A DNA stretch of 13,112 nt, from positions 1-13,112 of the forward strand of contig CAJQMX010000191.1 of NCBI GenBank assembly GCA_905479515.1, read 5' to 3'. Positions within the stretch are counted from its first letter, which is position 1. Each line of letters begins with the position of its first letter. Shown piece by piece: positions 8,370 to 13,112 of the stretch. Position numbers and translations under genes: made by a program. Source of the stretch: an uncultured Parasphingopyxis sp. (lineage in GTDB: Bacteria; Pseudomonadota; Alphaproteobacteria; Sphingomonadales; Sphingomonadaceae). The notes beneath the pieces are model-generated. The model saw only the letters and a list, made by a program, of their open reading frames with translations, had not been told where the DNA came from and did no database searches.

Positions 8370-9824
8370 TCAGCCCAGCACCCGGACTACGAGGTCGATC
8401 AAACGGCGTACGCGCGGCGTGTAGGGAGGATAGAGCCAAGAAAGGATTGAAAACCGATCTTCCAGGATGGCCCGCTCATGTGAGAATGAACGAAAGCCAT
8501 ACTCGCCGTGCGCGGCCCCTATCCCGGAATTGTTCACTCCGCCGAAAGGGAGGTTTGGATGGAGAAATTGGGCGACCGTGACATTGATTCCAATCCCGCC
8601 AGTCGAGGTGTTCGCGATCACGCGGTCGATTAATCCCCGGTCCTTCTCGAAGATATAGAGTGCCAGAGGTTTCGGCTGCGAATTGATCCTTGCAATGACG
8701 TCATCCAGATTATCGAACGGAATGAGCGGGAGCAGGGGTCCAAACAATTCCTTTTCGGCGATGTCCATGTCAGGGTTCATGCCTCTCAACACGGTCGGTG
8801 AAATGTAGTTTTCACTCGAGTCGAATTCGCCGCCGAAAGCGATCTCCCCGCCCTTCGTGCGTGCATCCTTTACGAGGGCGTGCAGCCGCTTGAAATGGCG
8901 GGCGTTGACGATCCGGCAATAGTCGGGGTTAGCCTTCAGATTACGATTGTCGTTCCCGTAGACCCTGCAGATTTCTGTGATGACAGCGTGCTCGAATTCT
9001 TGGGCAATACTGCTATGAACATAAACATGGTCGGGCGCGATGCAGGTCTGCCCGTTGTTTGCGAATTTACCCCAAACGATACTCTGTACCGCCTTGCGCA
9101 TATTCGCCCCGGGGCCGACAATGGTCGGCGACTTCCCACCCAATTCAAGCGTTACCGAAGAAAGATTGCGCGCTGCTGCTGCCATCACAACCTTGCCAAC
9201 TGCCGGACTACCGGTGAAGAAGATATGATCGAACGGCTGCTCTAAAAGGCTCTGGGAGGTTTCAATTCCGCCCTGGACGACAGCTACATGCAATGGTGAA
9301 AAGACCTCGCGCACGATGTCGGCGATTACGCCCGACGTGTGCGGTGTCAGTTCTGAGGGCTTGATCACGACGCTGTTTCCGGCCGCGATCGCTGAAACCA
9401 AAGGGGCTAGCGAAAGATTGACCGGGTAATTCCAGGGCGCGATAATGAGGCACACACCCTTGGCTTCCGGGCGAACCCGCGCCCGCGTGCCGACCATGCT
9501 CAATGTCAACGACGCGCGACGGGGTTTCATCCACTGCCTGAGATGTCGTTTCGCGTGCCGTATTTCTTGCAGGACCGGGAATATTTCGGTCAGCTTGACT
9601 TCCGATGCAGGCTTGCGGAAATCACGTTCGCAGGCCTCAGTGATCTGCGTTTCGTGCGCAAGCATAGCCTTACGCAACCTTTCAAGATCATCAAGCCGCG
9701 CATTTCGATTATACTGTGTCCGATGCGCCAGCTGGGTAGCCTTCATTTGTGCTAAAAGGTTGTCATATTCTCTAATCGCATTGCCCGGAGATCCAGCTGG
9801 TTTCAGAATTTCGGCAATTCCCAT
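8370..9824 (-). CDS. alkH: AlkH, NAD(P)-dependent fatty aldehyde dehydrogenase
   Basis: A 484-residue aldehyde dehydrogenase that oxidises the alkanal to the fatty acid. Catalytic landmarks are WNYP (131-134) with the oxyanion N132, cofactor-binding K155 in VIKPSE, FTGSPAVG (203-210), the general base E227 in LELGG, and nucleophile C261 in NNGQTC. It has the shorter class-3-like architecture, and the C-terminal LSWLYPPYTPRVRRLIDLVV segment is like the membrane-associating tail of fatty aldehyde dehydrogenases. Length equals GPo1 AlkH (about 483). ATG 9824 has only a weak GAAAG upstream, so translation may depend on coupling to alkG, which ends 31 bases before. A later Met at residue 28 is a less likely start. 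Confidence 0.92.
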   Translation of the reverse strand: MGIAEILKPAGSPGNAIREYDNLLAQMKATQLAHRTQYNRNARLDDLERLRKAMLAHETQITEACERDFRKPASEVKLTEIFPVLQEIRHAKRHLRQWMKPRRASLTLSMVGTRARVRPEAKGVCLIIAPWNYPVNLSLAPLVSAIAAGNSVVIKPSELTPHTSGVIADIVREVFSPLHVAVVQGGIETSQSLLEQPFDHIFFTGSPAVGKVVMAAAARNLSSVTLELGGKSPTIVGPGANMRKAVQSIVWGKFANNGQTCIAPDHVYVHSSIAQEFEHAVITEICRVYGNDNRNLKANPDYCRIVNARHFKRLHALVKDARTKGGEIAFGGEFDSSENYISPTVLRGMNPDMDIAEKELFGPLLPLIPFDNLDDVIARINSQPKPLALYIFEKDRGLIDRVIANTSTGGIGINVTVAQFLHPNLPFGGVNNSGIGAAHGEYGFRSFSHERAILEDRFSILSWLYPPYTPRVRRLIDLVVRVLG

Positions 9825-9855
9825 TAAATTAAGCTTTCATCTGAATTGTCGTCAT

Positions 9856-10269
9856 TTAATCGCGCACAAGGACATAATCGCCCTTGGATGCTCCGCAATC
9901 GGGACAGCACCAGTCGTCTGGTATTTCTTCGAACCGAGTTCCCACCGCAAATCCCTCGTGCTGATCGCCTGTTGCCTCGTCATAGATATGCCCGCAGGTG
10001 ATGCAGACCCACTTTCGAAATGGGGCCCCTGGAGCGGCGCTGGTCGTCGTGGAACCATCTGGGGTGATGGGCGTGCTTGCGCCAACTTCGGCGGCCTGCG
10101 ATCCTCCATCAATCGGAGTAAAATCGATCTTGTCGCGCACAGCGCAGTCGGGACATGACCAGCTTTCCGGCACCTCGCTCCACGGCGTTCCAGGTCCGAA
10201 ACCTTCATGAGGGTCGCCATCGGCCTCGTCATAAATATAACCGCAATCAGGGCACTGATATTTCGCCAT
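9856..10269 (-). CDS. alkG: AlkG, two-domain rubredoxin
   Basis: A 137-residue electron carrier between AlkT and AlkB. Domain 1 binds iron through C6/C9 (CPDCG) and C39/C42, and carries the CPDCAVRDKIDF sequence typical of AlkG1-type domains. Domain 2 uses C89/C92 (CITCGHIYD) and C122/C125 (CCPDCGASKGDY), the AlkG2-type known to support alkane hydroxylation. A roughly 33-residue Ser/Thr/Pro/Ala-rich linker separates them; GPo1 AlkG has a longer linker (about 173 residues in total). Start ATG 10269 is preceded by GAGG with 7-base spacing. The longer frame from 10302 adds 11 residues upstream of the ribosome site. The alkB stop is 184 bp upstream. Confidence 0.95.
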   Translation of the reverse strand: MAKYQCPDCGYIYDEADGDPHEGFGPGTPWSEVPESWSCPDCAVRDKIDFTPIDGGSQAAEVGASTPITPDGSTTTSAAPGAPFRKWVCITCGHIYDEATGDQHEGFAVGTRFEEIPDDWCCPDCGASKGDYVLVRD

Positions 10270-10405
10270 CGATAAACCTCGTAATTTGTTCTGGAGAGCC
10301 ATGGTGCGGATTGCACCGCTCGGTGGGACACCGCAGTGACCTTGGGCACAAAGCTTTCACAGCGTTCGACCCTACAAACCTGCACCGCCACTCGGTTGGG
10401 AAGAA

Positions 10406-10446
10406 CGGCGCAGGGTGGGTGTGGGAAGAGACTCTACCCTGCGCCG
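10406..10446 (-). promoter_or_regulatory. Strong stem-loop just after the alkB stop
   Basis: Two perfect 11-bp arms, CGGCGCAGGGT (10406-10416) and ACCCTGCGCCG (10436-10446), enclose a 19-base loop. The structure starts 7 bases after the alkB stop codon and lies ahead of alkG. On the minus strand it is followed by TTCTT rather than a clean U-run, so it looks like a partial terminator or a 3' stabiliser that would keep alkB mRNA more abundant than the downstream genes. The pairing is directly visible; the effect is inferred. Confidence 0.65.
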
Positions 10447-10453
10447 AAAAGTT

Positions 10454-11638
10454 TTACGCAGCGTCCGCGAACTTTCTTTCGTAATATGCCCGTTTGCCCT
10501 TGCGTATCTGGATTTTACTCAGATCGCCGCCGGCCCAAGCGACGGTACGCTTGTCCATCACGGCCCGGTATGCAGCTGGGAATAGTGCGAGAAAAAACAT
10601 CCCTGGATAGCCGAGCGGAAGCGCCGGCAAATCCTCAAAATTACGCAGCGACTGATAGGACCGCGTCGGATGCGCATGGTGATCCGAATGGCGCTGCAAA
10701 TGAAACAGGATCAGGTTTGACATGATATGGTTCGCGTTCCACGAGTGCCGCGGCTGCTGGTGCTCATACCGGCCATTCGGCAACTTCTCGCGCAGCAGGC
10801 CGTAATGCTCGATATAATTCGCGCTCGTCAGCTGCCACCAGCCATACGCCATTTGAATCGGTAGGAAGACTAGCATGATCGTGCCAAATGCGGCGATCAG
10901 CGCACCATAAAGCAGGACGGTGACGACCATCGGCTGGAGAATCTCGTTTTTGAGAGTCCAGGGGCTACTGCCACAACGGGCGAGGCGTTCCTTTTCCAGA
11001 TGCCAAGCGCGTTTGAATGCACCCGGAATTTCGCGCAGCGAGAAAATGTAAATATTCTCGCCCATTTGCGAAGTTGCGGGATCTAGCGGCGTCGCTACGT
11101 CGCGGTGATGCCCTTTGTTATGTTCGATGAAGAAGTGTCCGTAGCCGACAACGGCAAGCACAAGCTTTGCCATCCAGCGACTGAACGAGGATTTCTTATG
11201 TCCAAGTTCGTGGCCGGTGTTGAGTGCCAATCCGTTGACGACACCCAACGAGAGGGCCAGCGCAATAAATTCAAGCGCGCTGAGATCCTGGGTGGCAACC
11301 CACCATGCGCAGCCGATCAGCGCGGCGAAGTGTATTGGCACCGTAAGGTAGAGAAGCACGCGATAATATGTACTTTTTTCAAGTTTTTCTACCGCGCTTT
11401 CGGGCGGATTGGAGTAATCCTGACCAAATACAAAATCAAGCGCTGGAATAATTAAATACCACAGGATCAGAACCAGTCCATACCAGATGCTCCAGCCCGT
11501 TTCCGAAACGAGATAAAGGCCTACCAGAGGCGTTGCTGGCCAAAGAACGGAGAGTATCCATAGTGCTTTTTTCTTGTCGACATAGTTCAGTGCCGCATCG
11601 CCATCTAGATGCGACTTATTCAATGCGTGGCTCACCAT
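10454..11638 (-). CDS. alkB: AlkB, membrane-bound non-haem di-iron alkane 1-monooxygenase
   Basis: A 394-residue integral inner-membrane enzyme that hydroxylates the terminal carbon of n-alkanes using O2 and electrons from AlkG/AlkT. All histidine boxes are present: HELGH (143-147), HNKGHH (173-178), the NYIEHYG motif (H278) and LQRHSDHH (H317, H320, H321). Hydrophobic segments near residues 27-46, 50-70, 95-115, 122-140, 155-170 and 236-262 fit the six-helix topology. It resembles GPo1 AlkB closely through most of its length (for example VDKKK, LWPATP, GLALNTGHELGHKK, YEHQ). W60 aligns with the GPo1 W55 that limits chain length. ATG 11638 has AAAGG about 9 bases upstream. It is the first gene of the cluster, behind a long promoter region. 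Confidence 0.97.
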   Translation of the reverse strand: MVSHALNKSHLDGDAALNYVDKKKALWILSVLWPATPLVGLYLVSETGWSIWYGLVLILWYLIIPALDFVFGQDYSNPPESAVEKLEKSTYYRVLLYLTVPIHFAALIGCAWWVATQDLSALEFIALALSLGVVNGLALNTGHELGHKKSSFSRWMAKLVLAVVGYGHFFIEHNKGHHRDVATPLDPATSQMGENIYIFSLREIPGAFKRAWHLEKERLARCGSSPWTLKNEILQPMVVTVLLYGALIAAFGTIMLVFLPIQMAYGWWQLTSANYIEHYGLLREKLPNGRYEHQQPRHSWNANHIMSNLILFHLQRHSDHHAHPTRSYQSLRNFEDLPALPLGYPGMFFLALFPAAYRAVMDKRTVAWAGGDLSKIQIRKGKRAYYERKFADAA

Positions 11639-12264
11639 CCGTTCTACCTTTCAAATGCATCCCTAGTCCATAAATGGATCGGACTTTTTCGAATTTCGTG
11701 TCCGATTCCTATCTGCAACAAGTAGACAGGCATATGAGGGGTATTCAACTACCTGATCGGGTAGTTTTAGGCGTTTTTCGATTGGATAGGCCGTTAAGGA
11801 GCGCCTCTGAGGAGCCGCGGGATAGGATTGTACCGGCTTAGGAGGCGCAAATAAGAATGAGGCGAGCGCGACGAAGCCGAGACAAGAGTCTTTGGTTTTG
11901 CCAAACGCCCTATGAAGCGCTTCGGGAAAGGCTATAATCGCAGGTAGAGAGTGTCTCCCCAGACACCCGATGTACACACCGCGCGCATATGGCATCGACG
12001 CAACGGTGAATATCTAATGCGCGACGCGCGCAACGCTGCCTACGCCTCTCAACGTTGCCCTGCTAGTTTAACATGACCAAATGACAAAGGGGATGTTGGC
12101 CAGAATTGTAAAAGCAATCATCGGACCTCATTCCCCAAGATCATGATGACCTTGCACCGTTCGGGTTTTGCGGGCATCAATTTTCGCGTCTCCGGCGAAC
12201 GGAGTCGTTTGTTTGCAATTTACGCCTAACTAAGGAATTTTGAGTATGCCTTATTGGAAGTTAA
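11639..12264. other. Divergent intergenic region between alkB and the thioesterase gene
   Basis: About 630 bp without a supportable gene. It should hold the alkB promoter (minus strand) and the promoter of the plus-strand thioesterase gene. Structures seen are the 18-bp palindrome at 11748-11765 and a perfect hairpin GTGTCT-CCCC-AGACAC at 11951-11966. A short Shine-Dalgarno-led frame sits at 12246-12272 (AAGGAA at 12232-12237, eight codons, stop at 12270). A 110-codon frame on the minus strand (11995-11663) has no credible ribosome site or domain and overlaps the presumed promoter, so it is not called. Confidence 0.5.
11748..11765. promoter_or_regulatory. Candidate AlkS operator upstream of alkB
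   Basis: ACTACCTGATCGGGTAGT is an imperfect palindrome: 16 of 18 positions are symmetric, with fully matched 6-bp arms ACTACC/GGTAGT. Its centre is about 118 bp upstream of the alkB ATG. GPo1 AlkS binds a site centred roughly 47 bp ahead of the PalkB start point, which would put transcription start near 11709 and leave a leader of about 70 bases. No convincing -10 box could be picked. It could equally be bound by another regulator. Confidence 0.45.
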
Positions 12265-13110
12265 ATGGATGACTGCGCAATCAAGCCAGATGGACAGACG
12301 GGTGAGAAAATGCGGGTTCGACTTGTAACCCCCTATCAATTGACGCTCGGCATGGAGTTGCTGGAATGCAGCAGCGGGCGTTCGATCAGTCGAATGAAAG
12401 CCAATAGGCGGATTGCCAAAGCACCGGGAAATCCAAACCTTGATCCGCTGGCACTCATGGGCTTTATCGATCAAGGATTGTCCCAATCGTTGAAAGGACT
12501 GATTGCGGCTGAAATCGGAATTTCAACTTTTGATTTGCGGATCGGACTTTTATCAGGATCTTCGATGGGGGATGAATTGACGTTGACCGCCGAAGCGGTG
12601 ATGGTTGGGAAAACATCTGCCACTGTAACAGGCAGTGTAACCAACTCGTCCAAAGATATCGTCGGAACAGCAACAGGCCTGTTTCGTTTGGGGAGCTTCC
12701 CGGGGGGCGCTCCGGCCGACTATAATTTGATCGGTGATTTCAGTCCTCAAGCAATGCCCGGACCAATGAGCACCAGTTTGGGTTTATCGGGCGCACCAGA
12801 CTCTCCACAAATTGCAGCAGGAAATCGGGCCGTTTTGGGATGGGAAAGCGGAAATATTGTCCATGGCGGCGCCGTTGCTGCGGCGCTGATGTCTGCATGC
12901 CAGGGCCGTGTGGCAGGCGGTGAAAGTTCGATCGGCCAGCAGCTAGAGTCAATTGACATTCGTTATTTGCGTCCAGCCGTAGGTTCGCGCGATCTATTCA
13001 CGAACAGTTGTTTTGAACGTGAAGGCAAAGCCGCGAGCTTTGTCCGCGCCAGCTGTTTCCATGAACCAGAGAAACCGCTAGCCACAGCGATAGCAACTTT
13101 TGTGCGCTAG
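12265..13110 (+). CDS. Tandem hot-dog (PaaI-like) acyl-CoA thioesterase family protein
   Basis: A 281-residue protein with two hot-dog domains. The first (about residues 60-145) has a long helix (LALMGFIDQGLSQSL) followed by strands GDELTLTAEAVMVGKTSATV and GTATGLFRLG. The second (about 185-281) has the classical GNIVHGGAVAAALMSAC helix with HGG, then IDIRYLRPA and the strand ending in AIATFVR. Such proteins hydrolyse acyl-CoA thioesters; the substrate cannot be told. The frame closes two bases before the window end, so it is complete. ATG 12265 has GGAAG 4 bases upstream; ATG 12310 with GGTGAG is an alternative. It diverges from alkB. A role in turnover of alkane-derived acyl-CoA is inference only. 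Confidence 0.65.
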   Translation: MDDCAIKPDGQTGEKMRVRLVTPYQLTLGMELLECSSGRSISRMKANRRIAKAPGNPNLDPLALMGFIDQGLSQSLKGLIAAEIGISTFDLRIGLLSGSSMGDELTLTAEAVMVGKTSATVTGSVTNSSKDIVGTATGLFRLGSFPGGAPADYNLIGDFSPQAMPGPMSTSLGLSGAPDSPQIAAGNRAVLGWESGNIVHGGAVAAALMSACQGRVAGGESSIGQQLESIDIRYLRPAVGSRDLFTNSCFEREGKAASFVRASCFHEPEKPLATAIATFVR

Positions 13111-13112
13111 CG

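Noticed and set aside
10270..10453. Degraded alkF in the alkB-alkG gap
   Set aside because: No CxxC pairs or rubredoxin-like segments were found in any minus-strand frame of the gap.
11663..11995. 110-codon minus-strand frame upstream of alkB
   Set aside because: It spans the presumed alkB promoter and palindrome, has no clear Shine-Dalgarno, and its translation shows no known fold or motif.
12092..12145. Tiny frame beginning at 12092 directly after AAGGGG
   Set aside because: Only 17 codons, the purine tract abuts the ATG with no spacer, and no gene continues from it.
1..13112. CRISPR array, tRNA genes, integrase or defence system
   Set aside because: No regularly spaced repeats, no cloverleaf-like sequence and no integrase, nuclease or toxin-antitoxin motifs were seen in any frame.

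Overview
The window is dominated by a seven-gene n-alkane oxidation cluster on the minus strand. In transcription order (right to left) it reads alkB (alkane 1-monooxygenase), alkG (two-domain rubredoxin), alkH (aldehyde dehydrogenase), alkJ (FAD/GMC alcohol dehydrogenase), alkL (OmpW-type outer-membrane alkane channel), alkS (MalT/LuxR-type activator) and alkT (rubredoxin reductase). All seven frames are open, and their lengths and motifs match the Pseudomonas GPo1 (OCT plasmid) Alk proteins. The set is self-contained: AlkL for uptake, AlkB fed by NADH through AlkT and AlkG, AlkJ and AlkH carrying alcohol to aldehyde to fatty acid, and AlkS for control. Two members of the GPo1 set, alkF (second rubredoxin) and alkK (acyl-CoA synthetase), are not in the window. 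The regulator and the reductase are at the distal end of the same run of genes rather than at a separate locus.

Right of alkB is about 630 bp of non-coding sequence that should hold the alkB promoter, including an 18-bp imperfect palindrome that is a candidate AlkS operator. Beyond it, on the plus strand, is a tandem hot-dog (PaaI-like) thioesterase gene running to the window edge. It could touch the same acyl-CoA/fatty-acid pool, but that link is inference.

Left of alkT is a scar of mobile DNA. It holds a C-terminal fragment of an AraC-family regulator cut at its end, abutting a truncated IS5-family transposase with an in-frame stop. Further left, on the plus strand, is a translationally coupled pair: a helix-turn-helix protein and an AlpA-family (MerR-like, excisionase-type) protein, as is usual near integrative elements. 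A possible third frame of that unit runs into the IS fragment and stops.

The organism is most likely an alphaproteobacterium, probably a sphingomonad. This rests on the style of the IS5-family transposase and on general protein flavour, and is moderate-confidence inference. The alk cluster beside element-type genes and IS debris suggests a horizontally acquired catabolic island. No tRNA, rRNA, CRISPR array or integrase gene was seen.
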